Positions 1-12,300 of a stretch of 64,000 bases of DNA are shown piece by piece. The notes below the pieces were generated by a model, which was given only the letters and a program-made list of their open reading frames with translations, was not told where the DNA came from and searched no databases. Made by a program: the position numbers and the translations under genes. The stretch spans positions 114,145,141 to 114,209,140 of the forward strand of contig NC_045428.1 of the NCBI RefSeq assembly GCF_902635505.1, read 5' to 3'. Within the stretch, counting starts at the first letter, position 1. Each line of letters starts with the position of its first letter. Source of the DNA: Sarcophilus harrisii (Eukaryota > Chordata > Mammalia > Dasyuromorphia > Dasyuridae).

Positions 1-290
1 ACAATCACTTCTATAATACTAGCCTCATCTATTTTAGCAGTCTGTCCTTATCACCTCTCAACTGGACTCCTAATTGGTTTCCTTGCCTTATACAGCTCCA
101 TTCTCCTATCTACTTCTTGCTTCTATTCTGGCTAGAAAGTAATTCTACCTCACACCTATCTAATACTATTTTCATCTAAAGTCATCAAAAGTCAGCTCAG
201 TTATCACCTATCATGCCTTTTTTATAATCTTCATTAGTTGCTAGTATCCTTCCTCAAAAAGTTTGGAAGTCTTCAGTTTATCCTGTTGGG
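1..290 (+). mobile_element. L2-like LINE fragment
   Basis: Pyrimidine-rich stretch with CCTAATTGGTTTCCTTGCC and similar phrases typical of the L2 ORF2 3' half. Weakly conserved; it lies in the BORA intron left of the first exon seen. Confidence 0.4.
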
Positions 291-749
291 GGGAGGGGGA
301 GAATATGGGAGGGGTCTCTCTGATTGAGGATTGAAATTTGAGAGATTTCATTTTTGTCTTTGGATGATGGTAGGTATTGTTGCCCCTTTTGGCTAGAGAG
401 GTAGGGTAATGAACTCCATCTGGGTCATTGCTACTAAAGACTCACAGGTGTTAACTGTTTTCATTTCCATTTGTATTAAGCAGTGCTCTCCAGAGTACCA
501 AATTTCTTTATGCTCCAACAGCCCTTCTTTTCTGATTCTAGACTGCTAGTGACACTGATGAACATATCACACAAAGATCTTGAAAGAATTAAATCATATA
601 CAGTTTAAAAGGTAATGGAAAGACTTAGTGGTTGTGAATAATTAGCAGCATGTTCCTGATGATTGGCATTCAAAAAGTAAAATGAAATTGATCGACAAGC
701 TTTGTTGTTAACGTTCTGTGATTTCAGTCATTGTCAGATATCCTACTCT

Positions 750-860
750 TGGAAATCCCATTTGGGATTATTTTGGCAAATATAGTGGAATGACTTGCCA
801 TTCCCTTCTCCAGCTTATTTTACAGATGAGGAAACTGAGGGAAACAAACAATGAAATCAT
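750..860 (-). repeat. MAR1-type SINE fragment
   Basis: Antisense CORE-SINE core: GGGATTATTTTGGCAAATAT followed by CCATTCCCTTCTCCAGCTTA and CAGATGAGGAAACTGAGG. These are hallmark phrases of the marsupial MAR1 family. Confidence 0.7.
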
Positions 861-959
861 TCCATCCTCAGTCGATTGAGACTCTTCCCCTACCCTGCCA
901 CGATAAATTGAAGAAACACAGTTTTTTGATGGAGCTCTGTTTTTTAAACTATCCTCTTC

Positions 960-1265
960 CCCCTTAACCCATTATACTTGTGTTTTTGTTACAACTACTG
1001 AGTTTACCCTCTCTGAGGTCAATGATGATCTCATTATCCTATCTAATGCCTTTTTTTTTTATCTTTGTCTACATTCTCTGTAGTTTTTGTCATATTTTAC
1101 TTTTTCCTGTTAGATATTAAGATATTCATTTTCTCCTAATTTTAGTGATGCTATATTTTCCTGGTTCTTGCAACTCTGACCAGTCCTCTGATATCTTCAG
1201 TGACTTTTCATCTATTTGTTTGACCTTTTAATATGGGTATTCCTCAAGAGTTTCTATTCTCTCTC
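960..1265 (+). mobile_element. L2-like LINE fragment
   Basis: Carries the L2 ORF2 order of CTCTGAGGTCAATGATGATC, TTTTCCTGGTTCTTGC and GGGTATTCCTCAAGAGTTTC. Same strand as BORA. Confidence 0.5.
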
Positions 1266-2640
1266 CTTTGGCTTTCTCAAAGAATTGCAGATTTGGAAGA
1301 GACCTCAGTGATCACCTAGTTCCACTTCTACCTGAACAAGAATTCTCTTTGACATAACTGACAGTAGTGATTGAACCTTTCCCTAGAATTCCATTGAGAA
1401 AATCTAACTTCTTCTTAGGGCAGCTGCTAGGTAAGGCTGAGAGACTTTTTTGTGCAACTCTTGTCTTGATTAAGTCCAATTCACATGCAAGTCAACACCG
1501 TATGATGTCATTGATACTCTTCAAAAACAAGAAGAGAAACTTTTACTTAACCAGTCTCAGATCATTCTGAGCTTTAGGACTTATTTTTTTTAAATGAAGG
1601 AGAAGAAATTATAAAGTTAATCTTCAAGTACTTGGCATTAGGAAGATAACCAGAATAAATTTGGGCAATGGAATTTTGAGAGACATGAAGTTAAAAATAA
1701 GCTAAGTTAAAAAGAAGAAGAAAGGAAGGGCTAACTCAAACTGAAGAAGGAACAAGAGAAGGAAGACCCAAGCCAAAGAAAAAAGAGAGGTAACATTGAT
1801 GAATAAAGAATCAGAGTGAGAAGTCGTCTCCATTCGTAGGTTTCATCCCATCAAATCTTTTATTTACGAAGTCAACTTTAACTCCTTGTTTTATGATCTC
1901 TAGTTATCTTATTAGACATACTTTGTGCATTTGTGAGATGTCTGAGATCATGGATTGCTAGCTACTTTTTTTGAATTCTGTATCCTATAAATTTTTAAGT
2001 TAAGCCCTTTCCTGGAAGAATCTCCTTTCTGTTATTTAGCTCCATTTGTTCAAGGGTTTCCTTTTTCTTTCTCCTATCGCATGTTTTCATCATCCTGATA
2101 TCATTCATGATTCCTCTCGATCTCTTTGTTTTCACATTGAGGTCTTCTTGCTTTTCTTTTTCATTCTTCCCGATTACATAGAATGTGAAAAGATATCTAT
2201 TGATTTGTTGAGCTTTTGAATCTTTTCTTGTCTTCATGCTTAGCAATGCCTTGTCTTTTCTACTTACTATAGATGTCATGGCTCTTGGTGGAGGGATTGG
2301 TTATTATTTCCACTTAGTGCATACATAAAATGTTCTGTACACATTGGGATCTTCACATATTTTTATTATAATTCTTTTATGTGTCTTTAAGTCAACTGCC
2401 CCAGCCATTGGGACATGTTTAACCATTACTTAATAGTGATTCTCAAACCTTTGTTCTCAGTATCTTCATGTTGTTAAAAAACTATCGAGGACCTGTTCAA
2501 AGAGTTTTTGTTCACATGGGTTATATTTATAGCTATTTACTATATTAGAAATAAAAAATAATTTTGAATTTGTAGACCCTCTGAAAGGGTTTCAGAGACC
2601 CCAACAATTCTTTGGACTACACTTTGAGGACCACTGACTT
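1266..2640. other. BORA intron, no recognised gene
   Basis: A fragment at 1268-1345 resembles a MIR-like SINE (GATTTGGAAGAGACCTCAGT). The rest is A- or T-rich with no coding exon or repeat I can name. Confidence 0.4.
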
Positions 2641-2655
2641 AAGAGCTGACATAAT

Positions 2656-2658
<3 letters not shown>

Positions 2659-2750
<92 letters not shown>
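2659..2750. repeat. (AT)n microsatellite
   Basis: About 92 bp of AT dinucleotide with a single GT interruption near 2705. It lies in the BORA intron about 550 bp before the exon at 3302. Confidence 0.98.
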
Positions 2751-2753
<3 letters not shown>

Positions 2754-3301
2754 TATTTTAGGAGCTATTTGTTGTTGGTTTTATGTAACATATTGATGGT
2801 GAAGAAGGAATAGGAACAAACTTTCACATTTTATACCTAAGTTCACTTCATAGTTGTAAATTTTAGTTGATATTTAGAACTTGCAAGAGACACAGTATAA
2901 TTGATCATGTGAGATAAGTTATTGGAATTTGCATAATGAAAAATGAAGAAGGAATTTAGATGGTTATTTTGTTTTCTGTAACATTTCACTTATTAGCATT
3001 GAAGACATTTTGTTCACATGAATTTATAATGTTAAGAAATTATTGTATAAATAAAAAGCTCTTTGAGAAGAAATTGTTCTAATTCTATATTTTAATGAAA
3101 AGGAGGCAAACACTGAGCAGTAAGACACTAGCTGATATTTTAAAGTACACACGTCAGTGTCAAGATGCTAGTTTTTTGGTAAAATGAATCTTAAAATTTT
3201 ACTTTTTTGCATTCAATAAAATTACTACTTTGATAAGATTTTTAAAAAATCTCCAACTAGATGAAGTAATGGCATGGTTATTTCTTCTTTGCCTTATATA
3301 G

Positions 3302-3347
3302 AATAGATAAAGATGTGGAAGACAAAAGACAAAAAGCGATTGAAGAG
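3302..3347 (+). CDS. BORA: BORA coding exon, IDKDVEDKRQKAIEE segment
   Basis: A 46-bp exon after acceptor TATATAG, before donor GTAACT. It begins with the last base of an arginine codon and reads (R)IDKDVEDKRQKAIEE, identical to the human segment as remembered. It is the first BORA exon in the window; the preceding intron runs off the left edge. Confidence 0.93.
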
Positions 3348-6300
3348 GTAACTAAAATTGTTTTTGACCATCAAGTTGGATAAACTTTTGTTCTCTCTTA
3401 ATGTATCTACATAGTACATCAGGGAAACATGCAGTTTAACTACTAGCTCTGTCATTATTTCTTTTGACTTTCTCCTTTTTCTACTTTCCTTTCCCTTTTA
3501 CAATAAACATACCCCAAAATTATTTTCCCTTCTAAGTATCTAAGAGTACACTGGTATCTTTTTTTTAGAGAATCTTTATGTAAAAGATCGAATATTTTTT
3601 GTTGCTCTTTTCCTTTTCTTTTTTCCCCCCTGAGGCAATTGGGGTTAAGTGACTTGTACAGGGTCACACAGCTAGGACGTGTCTGAGGTCAAATTTGAAC
3701 TCAGATCCTCCTGACTTCAGGGCTGGTTCTCTATCCACTGTGCCACCTAGCTGTCCTCTTTTCCTTTTAAAAAGGTCTTATACACAGGCACATGCACACA
3801 TACGCACATGTATGTATGCATGCACACATTTTAAAATTTTAAGCCATTCTTTATCAACATGTTTGTCTCCCATAATTTTTGCCATTTGGCTATTAAATTT
3901 TTTGACTGTACATGTTCAGAAATAGATATTCCTATGACTTCATATATTTAAACAGATTCTTTCCTTTGTTTTTCAGATATAATTTGTATTTAAAGTCTCA
4001 TAGAGCTATCACGTGTATTTTCTAAGCACTGTCATCTGCTTCCTTTATATATTTAAACCCTATGAGAAACATTTGCCCTTAAGGCATTTACATATCAGTC
4101 ATATTTAACTCTTGTTTTAGAAATGTGCATTTTAGGAACTTTTACATACTTTTTAACATGTTAGTAATCAATGGCTTGAGAGAAGAAATAATTCTTAAAA
4201 TGTTTGTTTTTAGTTATTTACTAAAAATCAACTGTGCCGTCGAAAGTATTTTTGGTTGCAATGTATATATGTATGTCTTCTTTCTAAAATTCCATGCTAT
4301 CTTACTTTATTTTAAAGTGGAAGCTTAGAAGATAAAACCTGGAAAAATGAAGATAGACAAAAGATCAGAGTTAAATATTTGAGTTGAATGATCCATTAAA
4401 TCTCTTGAATTATCCTGAAAACAAAAAAAGTAGGGTAAAATATGTCTGCTGCTGTGGACTGATTTTATTCCAGTCTCAAAATAGAAATTGAAACTTCCTG
4501 CCTTTGTTGTCAATTCCATATTTTATTATGTGTTTCCTTAATTAAATTAGAATAATCCAACATTAATTTTACTTAAAAAGACATGATTTGCATCAGGATC
4601 AGATATTCTTTATCAAATGAGTTTGTAGGTAAAAATACAATAGCTAAAGCATTTATTAAATGCTTACTACATGCCAGCACTATACACATTTTAGTGAATC
4701 CTTAGTATCTTTTTTTGCATTTGCAATTGGCATTTTAACCATAATGATTTGTTTACATCAGTTTTATTGGTATTCAGTTTCTGACAGTATCTATCTGTGT
4801 GTATTTATTTATTTGCAATCTGAATGGCTTCTTTAAGATAACAGATTAATTTTAAAATTAGATGAATTTGTTGATCAGTAGCATTCAAAGTAATTCATTT
4901 GATGTTCTTTTTCAGTTTTAGGTTTTTTTTAGCAGTTTAGATATATGTTCTAATTAATATTCATATATATTTGCATGCACAAAACACTTTTGTAAACTGT
5001 TACATGGTGATCAATGCATAAAATTACATTTTGTGAAGAACTGGTATTTAAAAGTTTTTCATTTCTTCCAGTTTTTTACTAAAGGCGTCATTGTACCCTC
5101 TCCTTGGACTGATCATGAAGGAAAACAAGTTTCACAATGTCATTCCAGTAAATGTGAGTCTTCTTTTGAAAATATTCAGAAAATTATTATTTAAAACTTA
5201 AATGCATTTTTTTGTATCTGGATTTGCCAATGATTAAATGTATGACTGAATATTTTTTGCTTCAAAATATAGTATGAAGTACACTTCTTAGAGAAGTTAT
5301 GTTTATATCTTCCTTAGAGCATATACATTTAACTTTCTCAGAATTTGATCCTTTCAAAAGTTATGGCTTATCTAGTTCTTCCTGAATATCGGATATTTAG
5401 TGGGATGTTCCAGAAATGCTTACTTTTTGTAAAGTTTGTCATCTTTCTGAGGCACACCTTCATCATCTCTTGCCTGGCCCATGGTAGAGGCTTTCTGTCT
5501 GATCTGATTGATTCTCAAGTCTTTCCCCTTTCCAGTCCATGCTGCTGTCAAATTCATTTTCCTACAGCACAAATTTACCCTGTTACTCTATTGTTTAAGA
5601 AGTTCCAATGGTTTTTTCTTGCCTCTAGGATAAAATGGAAGACTTTTATAATCTAGCTCAAACTTACCTTTCAGTACCTCATTACTCTCCTTTCTAGTCT
5701 AGCTAAACTGTCCTACATGGAGTTGTCCTTATACAACATTGTACCTCTTGTTTTTGTGCTTGTACATAGATTGTCCATTACCCATTGTCATCTCTAGAAT
5801 GTTCTCTTTAATTAGCTCTACTTCTTGGAACCTCTGGCTTCCTTCAAATATCAGCTCATCGTTTTGCCTTCAAACGTTCTCTTATGATTCTTAATTCAAT
5901 AGTACTTCCTTCTTCAATCATTTTGTATTTATTTCATTTTATTTATTTCTGTATCAAACTATATTTTTTTATGTCATCCTTTTAACAAAACATTTGATAA
6001 AGTTTCATATTCTGTTCTTAAGGAAAAGGTAATGTTTTCAATGTATTTATGTTTATTTTAATATTGGGCAAGACTACTGTCTTAGTTAGATGGATTTGGA
6101 AATGGCTAAATGATTGGTTTGAGAGTTGTCAAAAATGGCTCAATAGCTGGCCTAAAAGTTGTCAAGAATGGTTTATTGTCTACTTGCAGAAAGCCTCTAG
6201 TGGAGGCATCTGCCCACCACCCTTGTTATTGAAGGTTTTGAATAAAGGCAGAGGTGTTAAACATATGAGCTTTAGTTTGACCCCTCTGCTAGAAAACTTT

Positions 6301-9300
6301 CAGGAATTTGATTGGCCCAGGGGCCTAATGTCTCAAGACAGCTGATGTAATGTCTCCCGCAACCAGGAGGCTCTCTCCAGGTACTCTGATGCCTGATTGG
6401 TAGACTCAAGTTGGATTAACTCAGACAAGGGAATATATTCATTTAAGCCAATTCAAGATGTCCTCAGTGCCAGTCTTTTGTGCTTATCTTTTCCTCTGTT
6501 GTGGCTAAGTAAATTTTGTAAATTGTTGAATCACCTAAATTCATTTTGTTCCAATATTGAACCTAAACTACTAAGGTCCAAGTCAGACCTAGCCCCTATC
6601 CCAGAACATTAGGGTTTTGCTGACTATAGGCTCAATACGAGTCATCATTGTGAAATAGCAACCAAAGAAATTACTTATTTGGGGATGCATTTCAAGAGGC
6701 TTTGGCTCCTAGAAATAAGGAGGTAATATTCTGTCCTAAAGCAGAGGTATGTTCAATTCTGAGCATGTCATTTGCTTTCCAGAGGAAGTGAAAAACTAAG
6801 TATGACCTGTGACGATTGATTGAACTGGAGATGGTAGCATGGAGAAGACTCAAAAGGGACATGAAAGCTGCCTTCAAATATTTGAAGGGTTATCATGTGG
6901 AAAAGGAATTTGACTTGTGCTTTTTGGTCCCAGAAGGCAGAAGCAGATAGAATAGAGAGAAGTTGCAAAATGATACATATAAGTTCATACAGGGGAAAAA
7001 AAAAACCCAAAATCCTTCCTAACCAGTTCTTGGTTTGATTGGTCATTAAAAGTCTTCAAACGAGGCTCTTTGACCACGTATCAAATATCTGTCATTCCCC
7101 TCCCCTGCTCCTTGCTTTTCCCTGAGTGTTGTAGTAAGGATTTCTTTTGGGTATGAATTGCTTCTTTCAATCTTCAAATTTTGTGATTTGATTTTTATTC
7201 TTAGTAGCTAGATGGGCCTGAAGTCAGGAAGACTCGTCTTTTTGAGTTTAAACGTGACCTCAGCCACTTAGAAGCTCTGTGACCCTGGGCAAGTCAGGCA
7301 ACTGTTTGCCTCAGTTTCCTCATCTATAAATGAACTGGAGAAGGAAATGGCAAATCAATCTAGTATCTCTGCCAAGAAAATCCCAAATGAGGTCATGAAA
7401 AGATCAGATACAATCGAACAACAACAATTAACAAAAATTTACTTTTCTGCAAACATGATCTTCCCTCAGTAGAATGTAAGTTCCAGTGATTCTGATTTTA
7501 TTATCTGTGTCTTCAGTACCTCATATAGTGACTGGCACATAGTTGGCATTTAATAAATGTTTGCTTATTCATTAAATCAAAACACCTTTCTCTTCCAGAT
7601 TGTGATCATGTTCCTCCAGGTTTCTAAACTAAATTTCTCCAGTTCCTTTACCATTTATATAAATGGTTATAAAACATTAAGCACTTATGTGTAAAGTACT
7701 ACAAAATGTATTGAGGACTACAAATAGAACAGCAGGACAGTCCCAAAAAGTGGAAATTCATTAGCTGCAAGTCAGATAGGAAAGTCTTAATATGCTTAAG
7801 ATACAAAGCAGATGTCAATGCTTCTTTAATCTTAATTCTTTTAAGATTCTATAAATGACATGATTTCTAACTCCTGGTCACCTTCCCCCAATTACATGGT
7901 GCCTTGTTAGTGGCCCTCTGAAAATGTTACACAGAATAGAAAACAATACTTCAGATGGTTTCTGACTTAGCTAAGGAAAAGTGCGATTGTGAATTTCCTT
8001 ATGCTAATATAAGGATCATTGGGACTTCCATTCTACTGAGGGAATATCATACTTAATAAGATGCATATTCCTTTATAAATAAGTAAACAGAGACACAAGA
8101 ATTAAACAGAACTAATTTTTTTTGTCTGCGTGTCAGTATTTTTATGATGTCATTTGTCTTGGATATGAAATTTTTTATTAGTTTTCTTTTTTCTCTCTTT
8201 CACTTAAACCAAATACTGGATATACATGCTTGACAGACAACTGAGGACAATTCCATCGTTATCAAATGACTTCTGAAAACTTAGGAGTGCTTCAATTCTA
8301 GTTATGATGAAACTAATTCTTGTTTTAGATAATAAAGTATAGAGATTATTGCTCTTGGATTTAAATAGATAAGTTTCCTAAATTCTTATCACTAAAATTT
8401 CTCCCAGTATCCCTCTGCTTCCCAGAGAGCTATCTCATATAACAATTTTTTTAAAAAGGAAAAAAAGAACCAAGAAAAAATGAGGTGAAGATCCCGTTGA
8501 AGTTGGTGTATTAGGAAGTTATGATTAGATAGAATGCCAGTTCTCGAACCTAGAAGTAGAACACTTGTAGGTAATAGTAAGGTTCAGGGATTGACTATTC
8601 CTATGTTTCACTAAAGTGGAATATAAGAATAGATCATAGGATTTAAGGACATATAGGAACTAGAAGGTTTGAGTATCTAATGAAGCATCATTATGAATGT
8701 TGTAGTCTCCTAGGGTAAGGTCAGGAATTTGGAAAGAGAAGACAGTGATCTTGAAGTTGAGAAAGATGAATGACTTGTTGGCCATAATTCGATTAATTGA
8801 GCAGCCACCTAGATCTATATTGATAGGTGAAATTTTTTTTTGATTGATAAATTTTCATAGAATGAAATTCAAAGGCTAAGAGATTGCTGGGTGGAAAGAA
8901 TCTGAAAATAGCAATTAAAAAAACCCAGAATATTTTGATACCCTTTCCATTACCAGAGGAGAGTAGGGTATAACAGAAGGTATAGTCATTGAAGGAGAGG
9001 ATGATTAGTGTTATCTGAATGAAAGTAGATGGAAGGAATGAGAGGAAGAAGTATAAAATAAAATAAAATATTGAACAGGAATTTATTCCAATTGACAGAG
9101 TTGGTGTGGGAAATAAGAATTTGAGAAATACTAGTTTCAGCTGAAGGAATAAAGTTGAAAGAGATGGGGCTGATAGGGTTAGTAGTTTACCCTTGACAAA
9201 GGGTAGGAATTCACTAGCCTTAGGGGTTTTAGAAAGCGCTTTTGTTTTCTTAGTGGTCTCCAGCATATATTTCCTTGGGGTCTAGGCAAGGAGTATTCTG

Positions 9301-12300
9301 CTGACCAGGCAGATAGTTTTGGGGATGAGGGAGGTCTTTGCCCTGTGGGTAGAGCTAAGCTTAGCCTTAATGCCTACTCTATTTGTGGTCAAGGATGACC
9401 TGCAGAGAATGGAGATTCTTTGCTTTCTTCTCTGATATTTTCATGGTCTAATATGGCCATCTTGAGAAATCTATTTCACCTTGTTTATGCATATTTTTAT
9501 TTAGGTGTCTGAAGATATTAGTTTTATACTATTCTACTTTTCACTGTTTTTTTCTTATTACTGGTCTTTATTGTCTTTTTTGTAGTGTATTTGAACAGTT
9601 TTCACTTTTTACCATTGTTTTTAGCTGAAATCTTTCTATGTCTCCATGGCCACGTGAGCCTTGGAAAACACTAGTTTCAATAAATTAATGTATAGATAAA
9701 GTCATAAGAGAAATTAAGTATTATGTTGCATTCTTGATATTTTGAGATTGATATTATAGAAGAGAACCATGCCATCCCCAAATATTTCTTTGGTTTGTCT
9801 GGACTTGATAGATCTTGTGTCCTTTACAGTATAGTAATTCTTATAACTATCTTATGTTTCATATTTAGTTTATTGGCTAGAGAAGTAGTAGTAGTGTCAA
9901 TATGCCAAAATGTATACATACATATTTTATGTGTATAATTTTATTCATTTTTTTATTTTTAACAAATGCTATTTATAGAAAATGCACATGACTTAATACT
10001 TTCTTTGAAAAGACCAAGCCTCAAAATTTAAAATGTTAAACTGAGTACTTTTCAATTTTAAATTTTTTACAGGTATAGATATAGACAATGTATCTCCAAT
10101 TGGAAGAGAATTGACCTTACCTTCTGGAAAAAACAATGGTATATGTAACTATTATCTAAAATAAAAACAATATAAGTAATAATGTTATTTAAAAACCATG
10201 CATTTTAATGCCTATTTAAATTTTTCCTTCGATTTATTATAAATAAACTATATAACCATTAAGTAATGTGACTCTTTTTAAGTAGAATTTATATACCTGA
10301 ATGAATGTACCTATTCAAAATGATCACTTTGGAAGAATGTATGTTGCCATTGCTTAAAATGTTTTTGGAATTACTGCCTTCTGAATCTGAAGCACTTATT
10401 TAAATCTTCTTAATAGTAGTTAATGTTTTAATTTTTTCTTTAGAAATAACAAATTGTTATTTGAATTCATATCTGGTAAATAAGATATATACATTTGGAT
10501 TTGAAAAATAATTATATGTATGAAGGATATTCACTTTGTTGCAATAATAAATTATGGTTGAGTCCAGTTTAGGAGCATTTCAAGAAAAACAGTTTCATTA
10601 TTTTGTAATCACAGTATAAATTCTGGATCTTATTCTTCAGGAATATGTTTAAATTTGCAAATTGATCTCACACTTAAGAAATTTACAGCTATTATTGGAA
10701 GCTCTTATCTTTTCTCCATAAGTTTTCCATAAATCTCTCAATACTAGAATCTTTTGCCTTATCTATAATCCTAGTCTTAATTCCAATCTTCTTTCTGTGA
10801 TTTTCTTATTTTTGCCTAATTTTATTTTGTTTTTTTGCTGAGGCAGTTGAGTTCAAGTGACTTGCCTAGGGTCACCCAGGAAATGTTAAGTGTCTGAGGG
10901 CCGATTTGAACTCAGTTCCTCCTGACTTCAGAGCTGGTGCTCTATCCACTGTACCATCTAACTGCCCCTCTTTGCCTACTTTTAGCAAGGAATATTTAAT
11001 CCAGAAAAGAAGAGGGAAGTAATTATATAATGGTAATAACAACAATAATGATATTTAACAAATTTTTTTATTATGACCTTATGTATCAGGCAGTATGTTA
11101 AAAGCTTTATAGATATCATATTTGTTTAATAATAGCAACTACCAGAAGTACTACAGATTCATCCACAAAATGAAGGCTGTGAAGTTCATTCATTGCAGGC
11201 AGTCTAGGAGATAATCTCAGAGAGAACATTTATCAAGTGTTTACTATGTGTCGGGCACTGTGCTATAAACACTGGGGATACAGAATAAGGCAGACACTCT
11301 GCTTTCAAGTAACTCAGTTTCATGAGGAAGACATCACTTAATTAGAAGGTGAAAAGGGAATGGGAAGAAGTCACAAGGCACAGGGACAAAATGAAATAAT
11401 GCAGCTGGGATAGAAAATGATCTGAGCAAGTATAAATTTCTGAGTTGATTTCATCTTGAAGAATGATATTTGTTGATAAAGACCAAGAAAATAAGTCAAG
11501 GATCTTGCAGGAGCTCTCCAAAGTCCATCTTCTATCCTTTTTAATCAGTTCTAACTTGACTTTTTGCTTCTTTCCTTTTATATACACTTATGAACAGCCT
11601 CATTGTTCAAGATAAGTTACAAAGTGAAAGGTATGAACAAAGGGCATTAGCCAATTAAATACTTATTTAATAGTCTCTCCTGAGAACCAAATTTTAATTT
11701 GAAATGAGATTAATCTTCTTGAGATCCTCCTGCTGGCTAGATACCCTCAGGACACCAGGTAGTTCTTTGCTGTAGAGAGCAATGGCACACCATTGAGCCT
11801 TCAAAAATTTAGTTCAACAGGAAAGTCTAGAACACTGCCATTGGAATTGTGGAACTCTACAGGAGGTAGTATTTCCTAAAGTAATGTTTTATTTTGGAAA
11901 ACCTCTACTGAGGAGAGCTACTGCACTTGTGGACATGGTTATGTTACTAACTCTTCTAATTGTTATTTATTCATCTTTTGCAGTTGCTTGTCAGACTTTG
12001 TTGTCTCTCCCTGTGGATTTTAATTTAGAAAAACTTTTGGGTGAGTAGTACATTTATTTAGATTTTCATTTTAGGTGTTAGATTGTTATCTATTATTTGC
12101 TCTTTTATAAGTTAGAGAATATTGTGTTTTTAAATAACTCCTTTCAGAGGGGGAATGTTTTTCTGAAATTTCTGCACTTTCCCTAAAATCACCTGAATAC
12201 TTTCCCAGTAAGCTTTATCAAACTGCCACAGGCTGAAACCCATAATTTTAATAAAGAAAAAATGTACCTGACAGTACTATTTTACTCATATTAAACAAAA

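Noticed and set aside
3618-3755. tRNA gene suggested by A and B box-like motifs
   Set aside because: The boxes belong to the tRNA-derived SINE head; no cloverleaf with acceptor stem is present, and the same unit recurs across the window.
8793-9266. 157-codon open frame on the minus strand
   Set aside because: Low-complexity F/L/S composition, no domain, no splice context and purine-rich repeat-like DNA; an open frame by chance.
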